64,000 nt of DNA from Streptomyces sp. WP-1 (GCF_030450125.1 NZ_CP123923.1:5084001-5148000), one strand, 5' to 3'; positions 41,238-50,770 are shown, numbered from the stretch's first letter. A program made the numbers and translations. Notes: generated by a model from the sequence alone, not told the origin.

Positions 41238-43105
41238 CGACCCGGCTCACCGTCGCCCAGGCGCTCGTCCGCTTCCTCACCGCCCAGCACACCGAACGCG
41301 ACGGCGAGCGGCACCGGCTGATCGGCGCCACCTGGGGCATCTTCGGCCACGGGAACGTCGCGGGCATCGGGCAGGCACTGGTCGAGTACGCGGGCGTGAT
41401 GCCGTACCACCAGGGCCGCAACGAGCAGTCCATGGTGCACGCGGCCGTCGGCTACGCCCGCCAGTGCGGACGCCTGGCCGCCCACGCGGTGACGACCTCC
41501 ATCGGCCCCGGCGCCACCAACCTCGTCACCGGCGCCGCCCTCGCCACCGTCAACCACCTCCCCGTCTTGCTGCTCCCCGGCGACGTCTTCGCCACCCGCC
41601 CCGCCGACCCGGTCCTCCAGCAGCTGGAGGTGCCGCACGCGGGCGATGTCTCGGTCAACGACACGCTGCGCCCGGTCTCCCGCTACTTCGACCGGATCAC
41701 CCGCCCCGAGCAGCTGATCCCGAGCGCGCTCGCGGCCGTGCGGGTGCTCACCGACCCGGTGGAGACCGGTGCGGTCACCCTCGCCCTGCCGCAGGACGTG
41801 CAGGCGGAGGCGTACGACTGGCCCGAGGAGTTCTTCGCCGAGCGGGTGTGGACCGTACGGCGCCCGGGCCCGGACCCCGCCGAACTGGCCCGCGCGGCGG
41901 CGGCCGTCCGGGCCGCCCGCCGCCCCCTGATCGTCGCGGGCGGCGGCGTCCGCCACAGCCGCGCCGAGGCGGCCCTCGCCACGTTCGCCGGAGCGAGGGG
42001 CATCCCCGTCGCGTCCACCCAGGCCGGCAAGGGCGCGCTGCGGTACGACCATCCGCAGGACGTCGGCGGGATCGGCCACACCGGCACCGCGACCGCCGAC
42101 GAACTGGCGCGCACCGCCGACCTGGTGATCGGCGTCGGCACCCGCTTCACCGACTTCACCACCGCCTCCGGCACCCTCTTCCAGCACCCGGACGTCCGCT
42201 TCCTGCACCTGAACATCGCGCCCCACGACGCCCACAAACTGGCCGCGCTGCCCCTGGTCGCGGACGCCCGCACCGGCCTGGAGGAGCTGAGCGAGGCGCT
42301 GGCGTCCCACACGGCGGACGGCGCGTACGTGGACGAGTACACGGCGGGCAAGGCGCGCTGGGAGCGGCGCGTCGACGCCTGCTTCGCGAGCCCCGACCCC
42401 GCCGCCCGGCCGACCCAAGCGCAGGTCATCGGCGCGCTGGACGCCCTGGTGGACGAGTCGGACATCGTGATCAACGCGGCCGGTTCGCTCCCCGGCGATC
42501 TGCACAGGCTGTGGCGGGCGCGCTCCCGCGACCAGTACCACCTGGAGTACGGCTACTCCTGCATGGGCTACGAGATCCCGGCCGCGCTCGGCGTGAAGCT
42601 GGCGGCGCCGGGGCGCCCCGTCTGGGCGCTGGTCGGGGACGGCACGTATCTGATGATGCCGACCGAGATCGTGACCGCCGTCCAGGAGGGCATCGCGATC
42701 AAGGTGCTGCTGGTGCAGAACCACGGGTACGCGTCCATCGGCGGGCTCTCGGAGGCGGTGGGCGGCGAGCGGTTCGGCACCGCGTACCGGTTTCGGACGC
42801 AGGAGGGCACCTACACGGGCGCCCCGCTGCCCGTCGATCTCGCGGCCAACGCGGCCAGCCTGGGGATGCGGGTGCTGCGGGCGGGGAACGTCCGGGAACT
42901 GCGCGCGGCGCTCGCCGAGGCGCGGGCCGCCGACACTCCCACATGTGTCTACGTCGAGACCGAAACGTCCGACACTGTGTCGGGCGCGCCCGGGGCGCAG
43001 GCCTGGTGGGATGTTCCTGTGGCCGCGAGCGCGACCCGAACCCCCGCGGTCACGGCACGTGAGCAGTACGAACGGCACGTCTCGACCCGACGCCGCCATC
43101 TGTGA
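41234..43105 (+). CDS. iolD: Trihydroxycyclohexane-1,2-dione hydrolase IolD
   Basis: 623 residues, start overlapping iolB by 4 nt. TPP-enzyme architecture of acetolactate-synthase kin: N-terminal PYHQGRNEQSMVHAAVGYAR (catalytic Glu region is in the preceding strand), TSIGPGATNLVTGAA, central domain VAGGGVRHS, and C-terminal TPP motif ALVGDGTYLMMPTEIVTAV ... VLLVQNHGYASIG. IolD opens the inositol-derived ring to give 5-deoxy-glucuronate. Confidence 0.95.
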   Translation: MTTRLTVAQALVRFLTAQHTERDGERHRLIGATWGIFGHGNVAGIGQALVEYAGVMPYHQGRNEQSMVHAAVGYARQCGRLAAHAVTTSIGPGATNLVTGAALATVNHLPVLLLPGDVFATRPADPVLQQLEVPHAGDVSVNDTLRPVSRYFDRITRPEQLIPSALAAVRVLTDPVETGAVTLALPQDVQAEAYDWPEEFFAERVWTVRRPGPDPAELARAAAAVRAARRPLIVAGGGVRHSRAEAALATFAGARGIPVASTQAGKGALRYDHPQDVGGIGHTGTATADELARTADLVIGVGTRFTDFTTASGTLFQHPDVRFLHLNIAPHDAHKLAALPLVADARTGLEELSEALASHTADGAYVDEYTAGKARWERRVDACFASPDPAARPTQAQVIGALDALVDESDIVINAAGSLPGDLHRLWRARSRDQYHLEYGYSCMGYEIPAALGVKLAAPGRPVWALVGDGTYLMMPTEIVTAVQEGIAIKVLLVQNHGYASIGGLSEAVGGERFGTAYRFRTQEGTYTGAPLPVDLAANAASLGMRVLRAGNVRELRAALAEARAADTPTCVYVETETSDTVSGAPGAQAWWDVPVAASATRTPAVTAREQYERHVSTRRRHL

Positions 43106-43122
43106 GTAAGGAGTCTCTGGGC

Positions 43123-44625
43123 ATGACGAAGATCGTCAACCACTGGATCGGCGGGAAGACCGTCGACGGCGCGTCGGGCACGTACGGGCCGGTCACCGAC
43201 CCCGCGACCGGCGCGGTCACCACCAAGGTCGCCTTCGCCTCCGTCGAGGAGGTGGACGCGGCGGTCGCCGCCGCCAAGGACGCCTTCGCGACCTGGGGCC
43301 GGTCCTCGCTGGCCCAGCGCACCACGATCCTCTTCAGGTTCCGGGCGCTGCTGGACGCGCACCGCGACGAGATCGCGGAGCTGATCACCGCCGAGCACGG
43401 CAAGGTGCACTCCGACGCGCTCGGCGAGGTCGCCCGCGGCCTGGAGATCGTGGACCTGGCCTGCGGCATCAACGTGCAGCTCAAGGGCGAGCTGTCCACG
43501 CAGGTCGCGAGCGGCGTGGACGTGGCCTCGATCCGCCAGCCCCTCGGCGTGGTCGCGGGCATCACGCCGTTCAACTTCCCGGCGATGGTCCCGATGTGGA
43601 TGTTCCCGATCGCCGTCGCGACCGGCAACACCTTCGTGCTCAAGCCGAGCGAGAAGGACCCCTCCGCCTCCCTGCGCATCGCGGAGCTGCTGGCCGAGGC
43701 CGGGCTCCCGGACGGCGTGTTCAACGTGGTGCACGGCGACAAGGTGGCCGTGGACCGGCTCCTGGAGCACCCGGACGTGAAGGCCGTCTCCTTCGTCGGC
43801 TCCACCCCGATCGCCCGCTACATCCATGCCACCGCCTCCGCCAACGGCAAGCGCGTGCAGGCCCTGGGCGGCGCCAAGAACCACATGCTGGTGCTGCCGG
43901 ACGCCGATCTGGACGCGGCGGCCGACGCGGCCGTCTCCGCGGCCTACGGTTCGGCCGGCGAGCGCTGCATGGCGATCTCGGCGGTCGTCGCGGTCGGCGC
44001 CATCGGCGACGAGCTGGTGGCGAAGATCCGCGAGCGCGCCGAGAAGATCAAGATCGGTCCGGGCGACGACCCCGCCTCCGAGATGGGCCCGCTGATCACC
44101 GCCGCCCACCGCGACAAGGTCGCCTCCTACGTCACCGGCGCCGCCGCCGAGGGCGCCGAGGTCGTCCTGGACGGCACCGGCCACACGGTCGAGGGGTACG
44201 AGGACGGCCACTGGATCGGCATCTCGCTGCTGGACAAGGTGCCGACGACCGCCAAGGCGTACCAGGACGAGATCTTCGGCCCGGTGCTGTGCGTGCTGCG
44301 CGTGGACACCTACGAGGAGGGCGTGGCCCTCATGAACGCCTCGCCGTTCGGCAACGGCACCGCGATCTTCACCCGGGACGGCGGCGCCGCCCGCCGCTTC
44401 CAGCTGGAGATCGAGGCCGGCATGGTCGGAGTCAACGTGCCGATCCCGGTGCCGGTGGGCTACCACTCCTTCGGTGGCTGGAAGGACTCGCTCTTCGGCG
44501 ACCACCACATCTACGGCAACGACGGCACGCACTTCTACACCCGCGGCAAGGTCGTCACCACCCGCTGGCCCGACCCGGCCGACGCCCCCGCCGGCGTCGA
44601 CCTCGGGTTCCCGCGCAACCACTGA
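43123..44625 (+). CDS. mmsA: CoA-acylating methylmalonate-semialdehyde dehydrogenase (MmsA/IolA)
   Basis: 500 residues from the ATG at 43123, which has AAGGAG 9 nt upstream; the GTG at 43102 overlaps the iolD stop and would add 7 residues. Aldehyde dehydrogenase fold: GVVAGITPFNFPAMVPMWMF, VSFVGSTPIARYIH, and the catalytic Cys block AYGSAGERCMAISAVV characteristic of MmsA. It converts malonic semialdehyde to acetyl-CoA and CO2, the last step of inositol breakdown, and also serves valine degradation. Operon end, with a strong terminator 30 nt beyond. Confidence 0.94.
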   Translation: MTKIVNHWIGGKTVDGASGTYGPVTDPATGAVTTKVAFASVEEVDAAVAAAKDAFATWGRSSLAQRTTILFRFRALLDAHRDEIAELITAEHGKVHSDALGEVARGLEIVDLACGINVQLKGELSTQVASGVDVASIRQPLGVVAGITPFNFPAMVPMWMFPIAVATGNTFVLKPSEKDPSASLRIAELLAEAGLPDGVFNVVHGDKVAVDRLLEHPDVKAVSFVGSTPIARYIHATASANGKRVQALGGAKNHMLVLPDADLDAAADAAVSAAYGSAGERCMAISAVVAVGAIGDELVAKIRERAEKIKIGPGDDPASEMGPLITAAHRDKVASYVTGAAAEGAEVVLDGTGHTVEGYEDGHWIGISLLDKVPTTAKAYQDEIFGPVLCVLRVDTYEEGVALMNASPFGNGTAIFTRDGGAARRFQLEIEAGMVGVNVPIPVPVGYHSFGGWKDSLFGDHHIYGNDGTHFYTRGKVVTTRWPDPADAPAGVDLGFPRNH

Positions 44626-44654
44626 GCGCGAGACATAACCCCCGCTCTCCCCCC

Positions 44655-44693
44655 GTCAGGCCGTCCGGATACCGGACGGCCTGACATTTTTTT
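44655..44693 (+). terminator. Strong intrinsic terminator of the inositol operon
   Basis: Perfect 14-bp stem (44655-44668 with 44672-44685), 3-nt loop ATA and a run of seven T at 44687-44693. One of the few T-tailed terminators here. Confidence 0.95.
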
Positions 44694-45022
44694 GAAACGT
44701 CGGCTGCGGTTCCCGTTCATGTGGATGAAACGGGTGACGAAGGGGTTGCCGGGAGATGACCTTCGAAAGCAAGGTCAGATCACATACAGGCTTGATGGAT
44801 GCACCTATGGGGCCTTGTTGCCTGCGAATCTGATCCACGGCGACGCGTGTCCATGGTGCGGATTCCGAAGGTAAACACCCATTGACGTGGCGGTTTTCGT
44901 CGGGGTTCCCTATGGGCGCCGGGAGCGGACGAAGACGACCGTACGACGACGATCCGCCGGAGGCGATAGCGCTCCCGACCCCTCACCCTCACGCACGACA
45001 CGAGTCGATCGGATTCCGCCGC
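44694..45022 (+). other. Leader region of the permease gene, lower in GC, no clear gene
   Basis: The first 190 nt are clearly less GC-rich than the surroundings and contain a 7-bp hairpin TGACCTT-CGAAAGC-AAGGTCA (44757-44777). A 60-codon open frame (44692-44874, TTG start, ending CPWCGFRR) exists but its codon use is unlike a Streptomyces gene. A -35-like TTGACG lies at 44883. Could be a structured RNA leader; I cannot match a known riboswitch. Confidence 0.4.
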
Positions 45023-46423
45023 ATGACCGACACGCTCCGCCCTGTCGAGACGAGCCTCCCGGAGGCCACGGACAGTCCTCAGAAGCTCAAGCGCTCCATC
45101 GGCGTGGTCGGCGGCACCCTGCTCACTCTGTCGTGCGTCACACCGGCCTCCACGCTCTTCGTGATCGTGCCGGACCTGTTCTCCAGCCTGGGCACCGCGA
45201 CCGCGCTCTGCCTCGCCATCGGCGCGCTGCTCTGTATCCCGGTCGCCTTCTGCTACTCCGAGCTGGGCACCCTGATCCCCAGCGCGGGCGGCGAGTACGC
45301 CATCGTCTCCACCCTGGCGGGCCGGCTGTCCGGCTGGCTGGCGTTCGTGATGTCGCTCCTCGTCGTGATGATCGTCCCCCCGGTCATCGCGATGGGCACC
45401 GCCGACTACCTGGCCCCGATCGTCCACCTCGACCCGTCCTGGACGGGCGCGGGCGTGATGATCGCCGCCACCCTCGCGGGCCTGCTCGACCTGCGCGCCA
45501 ACGCCTGGATCACCGGCATCTTCCTGGTTCTTGAGGTCATCGCGGCCGGCGTCGTCGCCGTCCTCGGCTTCGCCCACTCCCACCGCGGCCTGGGCGCCCT
45601 CACCTCCTTCCAGATCGCCGGCGAGCACGCCCACGTCAACCCGGTGACGGCCATGATGGTCCTCTCGGGGCTCGCCATCGCGCTCTTCGCCACCCAGGGC
45701 TTCTCCACCGCCGTCTACCTCTCCGAGGAACTGGAGAACCCGCGCCGCAACGTCGCCCGCACCGTCCTCGCCACGCTGGCCATCTCCAGCGTGGTCATCC
45801 TGGTGCCGGTCACCGCGATCACCCTGGGCGCCGGTGACCTGACCTCCCTGACCGGCGGCAACATCTCCAGCATGGTCATCGCCTGGAGCAACTCGGCCGT
45901 CGGCACCTTCGTCAGCCTCTGCGTCGCCCTCGCGATCATCAACGCGGGCATCGTGATGGTCATCCAGAACTCCCGCGTCCTGTTCGCCTCCGCCCGCGAC
46001 AAGGCCTGGCCCTCGCCGGTCAACAACGCCCTGTCCAAGCTCGGCCGCTTCGGCTCCCCCTGGGTCGCCACCCTGGTCGTGGGCGTCCCCGGCGCGCTCC
46101 TCTGCTTCGTCAACCTGGACACGCTCTACGGCGTGACCGGCGTCGCCGTCACCGCCCTCTACCTGCTGGTCGCCGTCGCCTCCCTGCTCGCCCGCCGCGG
46201 CCACCACGGCACCCGCAAGGCCTGGCGGATGCCGCTGTGGCCCGCCATGCCGGTCCTGCTGATCGCCGTGCTGGCCTACATCCTGGTCGAGCAGGAGGTC
46301 TCGTACCTGCTCTGGACCGGCGGCATCACCGTCGTCGCCACCCTCTACTGGGCGCTCTACCTCCGCCCCCGGCAGCAGACCCGCTGGCTGGTGTCCGTCC
46401 CCGAGGACGCCCAGGAGGCCTGA
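45023..46423 (+). CDS. APC-superfamily amino acid permease
   Basis: 466 residues from the ATG at 45023 (MTDTLRPVETS). No strong Shine-Dalgarno; in-frame starts further up would read through atypical sequence. About twelve membrane helices, the conserved first helix KRSIGVVGGTLLTLSCVTPA, SELGTLIPSAGGEYAIVSTL in helix 2-3, and ATQGFSTAVYLSEELENPRR in the family loop. Probably takes up an amino acid or polyamine by cation symport. Single gene between two terminators. Confidence 0.85.
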   Translation: MTDTLRPVETSLPEATDSPQKLKRSIGVVGGTLLTLSCVTPASTLFVIVPDLFSSLGTATALCLAIGALLCIPVAFCYSELGTLIPSAGGEYAIVSTLAGRLSGWLAFVMSLLVVMIVPPVIAMGTADYLAPIVHLDPSWTGAGVMIAATLAGLLDLRANAWITGIFLVLEVIAAGVVAVLGFAHSHRGLGALTSFQIAGEHAHVNPVTAMMVLSGLAIALFATQGFSTAVYLSEELENPRRNVARTVLATLAISSVVILVPVTAITLGAGDLTSLTGGNISSMVIAWSNSAVGTFVSLCVALAIINAGIVMVIQNSRVLFASARDKAWPSPVNNALSKLGRFGSPWVATLVVGVPGALLCFVNLDTLYGVTGVAVTALYLLVAVASLLARRGHHGTRKAWRMPLWPAMPVLLIAVLAYILVEQEVSYLLWTGGITVVATLYWALYLRPRQQTRWLVSVPEDAQEA

Positions 46424-46431
46424 GCCCTCCC

Positions 46432-46485
46432 CGGCCCGCGGCCCCCGGTACCCCCCTCACCTCCGGTACCGGGGGCCGCGGGCCG
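46432..46485 (+). terminator. Very long hairpin after the permease gene
   Basis: Perfect 21-bp inverted repeat (46432-46452 with 46465-46485) with a 12-nt loop, 8 nt after the stop codon; no T-run. Confidence 0.85.
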
Positions 46486-46594
46486 CGCTACCACGGATGT
46501 AGTAGGGGACCACCCCCACTACTCCCCCGGGAGGGGCCCCGGTTCAGCCCTGGGGGGTCCGGCGGATGTCAGTGGCGGCCCGTACCGTTGAGGC

Positions 46595-49246
46595 ATGGAT
46601 CTTCGTGTGGCCCGGCTGCGAGGGCTGCTCAAGGGACCGCGGCGGCTGGTGGCCGCCGCGGCCGCCGTCGTGGTGCTCGCGGGCGCCGGGACCTGGACGG
46701 CGGCCGCCTCCGGCGGACCCGAGCCCGTGCACCGCGCCGACCGGATCATGACCATGCCGGGCGGCGTCCGCCTGGACACCTCGTACTTCACCGCGGGCCC
46801 CGCCGGCCGCCGGCCCGCCGTCCTGCTCGCGCACGGCTTCGGCGGCAGCAAGGACGACATGCGCCGGCAGGCCGAGGACCTCGCCCGCGACGGGTACGCG
46901 GTCCTGACCTGGTCCGCGCGCGGCTTCGGCCGGTCCACCGGCAGGATCGGGCTGAACGACCCGAAGACCGAGGTCGCCGACGTCTCCCGGCTCATCGACT
47001 GGCTCGCGAAGCAGCCCCAGGTACGGCTCGACAGGCCCGGCGACCCCCGCGTGGGCGTGGCCGGCGGCTCCTACGGCGGCGCGATCTCCCTGCTCGCCGC
47101 GGGGTACGACCACCGGGTGGACGCCATCGCCCCGGCCCTGACCTACTGGAACCTCGCCGACGCCCTGTTCCCGAACGGCGTCTACAAGAAGCTGTGGGCC
47201 GGGGTCTTCTTCGGTGAGGGCGGCGGCTGCGCCCGCTTCGAGCCCGCCCTGTGCCGGATGTACGAACGGGTCGCCACCTCCGGCACCCCGGACGCGGCCG
47301 CCCGCGCCCTGCTCCAGGAGCGCTCGCCGTCCGCCGTCGGCTCCCGCATCAAGGTGCCCACCCTGCTGGTGCAGGGCCAGACCGACTCGCTCTTCCCGCT
47401 CGGCCAGGCCGACGCCGCCGAGCACGCCATCAAGGCCAACGGCGCCCCCGTCGACGTCGACTGGGTCGCGGGCGGCCACGACGGCGGCGACCTGGAGACC
47501 GGCCGCGTCCAGAACCGGGTGCGCGCCTGGTTCGACCGGTATCTGAAGGGCGACAAGGGCACCGGCACCGGCCCCGCCTTCCGCGTCACCCGCACCGGGG
47601 GCGTCGACTCCACGGACGGCACCGCCCAGCTGCGCGGGGCGAGCGCCGACACCTACCCGGGCCTGCGCGCCGACCGGCGGGCCATCGCCCTGTCCGGCCG
47701 CACCCAGCACCTCGCCAACCCGGCCGGCGCGAGCCCGCCCGCCGTCTCCGCGCTGCCCGGTCTCGGCGGCTCCGGCGGCCTCGGCCAGCTGTCCGCGCTC
47801 GGCCTCGGCACCGCCCTCGACTTCCCCGGCCAGTACGCCCGCTTCGACTCCGCGCCGCTCACCCGCACCCTTCAGATCACCGGCACCCCGACCGCCCGCG
47901 TCCACGTGACCTCCACCGGCGGCGACGCCGTGCTGTTCGGCAAGGTCTACGACGTCGGCCCCGGCGGCAAGCAGCAGGTGCTGCCCTCCCAGCTCGTCAC
48001 CCCCCTGCGGGTGACCGGCGCCAAGAGCGGCAAGGACGTCACGGTCACCCTCCCGGCGATCGACCACGAGGTGCAGAAGGGCCACCGGCTCCGCCTCGTC
48101 CTCGCCGCCACCGACCTGGGCTACGCCTCACCGGCCGCCCCGGCCACGTACACCGTCACCCTCAAGAGCGCGCTGAGCGTCCCGACCGCGCCCGCCGTGC
48201 GCACCGCCGCCGCCCCGCTGCCCTCCTGGGTGTGGTGGCTGCCGCTCGCCGGCGCGGGCATCGCCGCCGTCCTGCTGCTGACCGCCCGCCGCCGTACGAC
48301 CGCCCCGGCGCCCGACCCCGCACTGGCCGGGGTCCCGCTGGTCATCGAGGACCTGAGCAAGCGGTACGCCGGATCCGCCGACCGGTACGCGGTGCGCGAG
48401 CTGTCCTTCCGCGTCGAGCGGGGCCAGGTGCTCGGGCTGCTCGGGCCCAACGGCGCGGGCAAGACCACCACCCTGCGCATGCTGATGGGCCTGATCACCC
48501 CGGACGACGGCGAGATCCGCGTCTTCGGGCACGCCGTCCGCCCCGGCGCCCCGGTGCTCTCCCGGGTCGGCGCCTTCGTGGAGGGCGCGGGCTTCCTGCC
48601 GCACCTGTCCGGGCGGGAGAACCTGGAGCTGTACTGGCGGGCCACCGGCCGCCCCGCCGCGGACGCCCACCTGGACGAGGCCCTGGAGATCGCCGGGCTC
48701 GGCGACGCGCTGGCCCGCGCGGTGCGCACGTACTCCCAGGGCATGCGCCAGCGGCTGGCCATCGCCCAGGCCATGCTCGGCCTGCCCGATCTGCTCATCC
48801 TGGACGAGCCCACCAACGGCCTCGACCCGCCCCAGATACGCGAGATGCGCGAGGTGATGATCCGCTACGCGGCCGCCGGGCGCACCGTGATCGTCTCCAG
48901 CCACCTCCTCTCCGAGGTCGAGCAGTCCTGCACCCACCTCGTGGTGATGGACCGCGGCCGGCTCGTGCAGGCCGGACCCGTGCGGGACATCATCGGCTCC
49001 GGCGACACCCTGCTCGTCGGCACCGCGCGTCCCGTGGAGGAGCCGGTGGTGGAGAAGGTGGCCGCCCTGCCCGGCGTCGCCTCCGCCGTGCGCACCGGGG
49101 ACGGGCTGCTGATCCGCCTGGCGGCGGGCGGCACCGCCGAGCGGCTGGTCGTGGAGCTGGTGAAGCTGTCGGTGCCCATCGCCTCGGTCGGCCCGCACCG
49201 ACGCCTGGAGGACGCGTTCCTCACCCTGATCGGAGGTTCCGCATGA
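46595..49246 (+). CDS. Membrane protein fusing an extracellular alpha/beta hydrolase to an ABC ATPase
   Basis: 883 residues. N-terminal signal anchor (RRLVAAAAAVVVLAGAG, about 17-33). An X-Pro dipeptidyl-peptidase/CocE-type hydrolase domain has the HGFGGSKDDM oxyanion region, nucleophile elbow VAGGSYGGAISLLAAG (Ser near residue 155), the Asp region VQGQTDSLFPLGQ, VAGGHDGGD with His, and a C-terminal jelly-roll-like part. A second membrane helix (WVWWLPLAGAGIAAVLLL, about 545-562) follows, then an ABC-2 ATPase: LLGPNGAGKTTTLRML, YSQGMRQRLAIAQAM, LLILDEPTNGLD. The two helices place the hydrolase outside and the ATPase inside. The permease gene overlaps its stop by 4 nt. Confidence 0.9.
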   Translation: MDLRVARLRGLLKGPRRLVAAAAAVVVLAGAGTWTAAASGGPEPVHRADRIMTMPGGVRLDTSYFTAGPAGRRPAVLLAHGFGGSKDDMRRQAEDLARDGYAVLTWSARGFGRSTGRIGLNDPKTEVADVSRLIDWLAKQPQVRLDRPGDPRVGVAGGSYGGAISLLAAGYDHRVDAIAPALTYWNLADALFPNGVYKKLWAGVFFGEGGGCARFEPALCRMYERVATSGTPDAAARALLQERSPSAVGSRIKVPTLLVQGQTDSLFPLGQADAAEHAIKANGAPVDVDWVAGGHDGGDLETGRVQNRVRAWFDRYLKGDKGTGTGPAFRVTRTGGVDSTDGTAQLRGASADTYPGLRADRRAIALSGRTQHLANPAGASPPAVSALPGLGGSGGLGQLSALGLGTALDFPGQYARFDSAPLTRTLQITGTPTARVHVTSTGGDAVLFGKVYDVGPGGKQQVLPSQLVTPLRVTGAKSGKDVTVTLPAIDHEVQKGHRLRLVLAATDLGYASPAAPATYTVTLKSALSVPTAPAVRTAAAPLPSWVWWLPLAGAGIAAVLLLTARRRTTAPAPDPALAGVPLVIEDLSKRYAGSADRYAVRELSFRVERGQVLGLLGPNGAGKTTTLRMLMGLITPDDGEIRVFGHAVRPGAPVLSRVGAFVEGAGFLPHLSGRENLELYWRATGRPAADAHLDEALEIAGLGDALARAVRTYSQGMRQRLAIAQAMLGLPDLLILDEPTNGLDPPQIREMREVMIRYAAAGRTVIVSSHLLSEVEQSCTHLVVMDRGRLVQAGPVRDIIGSGDTLLVGTARPVEEPVVEKVAALPGVASAVRTGDGLLIRLAAGGTAERLVVELVKLSVPIASVGPHRRLEDAFLTLIGGSA

Positions 49247-50094
49247 GCACGCTCACCGAGGTGGCCTCCGGTTACCGCACCCGGGGCACCCTGCCCCTGC
49301 GCGTGGAGCTGGTCCGCCAGCTCAAGCGGCGCCGCACCCTGGTGATGGGCGCGCTCCTCGCCGTACTGCCGTTCGTGCTGGTGATCGCCTTCGCCGTCGG
49401 CCACCCCTCGGGGCGCGACGGCCAGGTCACCCTGATGGACACGGCCACCGCGTCCGGGGCCAACTTCGCCGCGGTGAACCTGTTCGTCTCGGCCGGCTTC
49501 CTGCTGGTCGTGCCGGTCGCCCTGTTCTGCGGGGACACCGTGGCCTCGGAGGCCAACTGGTCCTCGCTGCGCTATCTGCTGGCCGCGCCCGTGCCCAGGG
49601 CCCGGCTGCTGTGGTCCAAGCTGGTCGTGGCGCTCGGGCTGAGCCTCGCCGCGATGGTGCTGCTGCCGGTCGTCGCCCTCGCCGTCGGCACCGCCGCCTA
49701 CGGCTGGGGGCCGCTCCAGATACCCACCGGCGGCGCACTGGACCCCGGCACCGCCGTGCAGCGGCTCGCGGTGGCGGTGGCGTACATCTTCGTGTCCCAG
49801 CTGGTCACCGCGGGGCTCGCGTTCTGGCTGTCGACCAGGACGGACGCCCCGCTCGGCGCGGTCGGCGGCGCGGTCGGGCTGACCATCGTCGGCAATGTCC
49901 TGGACGCCGTCACCGCGCTGGGCCACTGGCGCGACTTCCTGCCCGCGCACTGGCAGTTCGCCTGGGCCGACGCCGTCCAGCCGCACGCCGAGTGGTCCGG
50001 GATGATCCAGGGCGCCGCGCTCTCGGTGACCTGCGCGCTGGTGCTGTTCGCGCTGGCCTTCCGGGGCTTCGCCCGCAAGGACATCGTCTCCTGA
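49243..50094 (+). CDS. ABC-2 type transporter permease
   Basis: 283 residues, ATG overlapping the fusion gene stop (ATGA) with CGGAGG upstream. Six membrane helices: RTLVMGALLAVLPFVLVIAF, FLLVVPVALFCGDTVAS, VVALGLSLAAMVLLPVVALA and others, with the ABC-2 loop SSLRYLLAAPVPRARLLWSK. Partner of the ATPase domain in the fusion protein; together a two-gene export system of unknown substrate. Confidence 0.9.
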   Translation: MSTLTEVASGYRTRGTLPLRVELVRQLKRRRTLVMGALLAVLPFVLVIAFAVGHPSGRDGQVTLMDTATASGANFAAVNLFVSAGFLLVVPVALFCGDTVASEANWSSLRYLLAAPVPRARLLWSKLVVALGLSLAAMVLLPVVALAVGTAAYGWGPLQIPTGGALDPGTAVQRLAVAVAYIFVSQLVTAGLAFWLSTRTDAPLGAVGGAVGLTIVGNVLDAVTALGHWRDFLPAHWQFAWADAVQPHAEWSGMIQGAALSVTCALVLFALAFRGFARKDIVS

Positions 50095-50156
50095 GGCCCC
50101 GGCCGGGTCCCGCGTCCGGCCGGTCCCACGCCCGCCCGGGTGCCGCACACAGCGAA

Positions 50157-50192
50157 ACGGCGGGCCACCGGGGGGAACCGGTGACCCGCCGT
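50157..50192 (+). terminator. Hairpin between ABC permease and rodlin paralog
   Basis: 15-bp arms with one mismatch (50157-50171 and 50178-50192), between convergent genes. Nearly identical to the hairpin at 50771-50805. Confidence 0.8.
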
Positions 50193-50208
50193 CGCGGGAG
50201 TGCGTCCG

Positions 50209-50616
50209 TCAGCTGCCGACGGCGCCGTTGCCCGACAGGGCGGAGATGTCGTCCAGGATGTGCGAGAGCGGCTCGTCGCCCTTCGCCTGCGTGGAGTTCT
50301 CCGTGCACTGCTGGGTCTGCGGCGAGGACAGGATCGGGATGTCCTGGACACCGACGTTGACCAGGGCGACCAGCGACTGGGCGTCGATCTTCGCCGGCAG
50401 GCCGATGCAGGGCTTGTTGAGCGAGCCTTCGACCAGCGAGAGCTGCGGGCTCATGTTGCCGGCGGTGGCCGAGTTGCCGAAGGACGACGTGGCGCCGTTG
50501 CCGCTGAGCGACGTGGTGCCGTGGTCGTTGCCGATGGCGAGGGCCTGGGGAGCCGCCGCACCGGCCAGACCGGCGACGGAGGCGGCAACGGCCGCGGTTG
50601 CCCACAGCTTCTTCAT
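50209..50616 (-). CDS. Rodlin paralog (third copy)
   Basis: 135 residues. A signal peptide ([28 protein letters not shown]) and the rodlin pattern: [72 protein letters not shown]. Two Cys. Rodlins form the rodlet layer on aerial hyphae and spores together with chaplins. It lies downstream of rdlB on the same strand and shares long identical stretches with it, so it is a recent duplicate; S. coelicolor has only two rodlins as I recall. Confidence 0.9.
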   Translation of the reverse strand: MKKLWATAAVAASVAGLAGAAAPQALAIGNDHGTTSLSGNGATSSFGNSATAGNMSPQLSLVEGSLNKPCIGLPAKIDAQSLVALVNVGVQDIPILSSPQTQQCTENSTQAKGDEPLSHILDDISALSGNGAVGS

Positions 50617-50664
50617 GTTCGTTCCCTTTCGAAAGGCGGACTCCGGGGAGGAGCTGCGTGACCG

Positions 50665-50693
50665 TCAACTGCCCGGGCGGGTGCGTGGTTGCG
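50665..50693 (-). promoter_or_regulatory. Sigma-BldN-like promoter of the third rodlin gene
   Basis: On the minus strand: CGCAAC (50688-50693), 17-nt spacer, AGTTGA (50665-50670), 49 nt before the start codon. One of five matching elements in this region. Confidence 0.5.
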
Positions 50694-50770
50694 GCGTTTG
50701 CCCCGTTCGGAGCAGTGTGGTCGGATGAATGGATGAACGTCCCCTGTCGAACCGGTGCCGGGACGGCGAA

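Noticed and set aside
44692..44874. 60-codon open frame ending CPWCGFRR
   Set aside because: TTG start without Shine-Dalgarno, starts in the terminator T-run, and third codon positions are not GC-biased; noted as part of an unusual leader instead.
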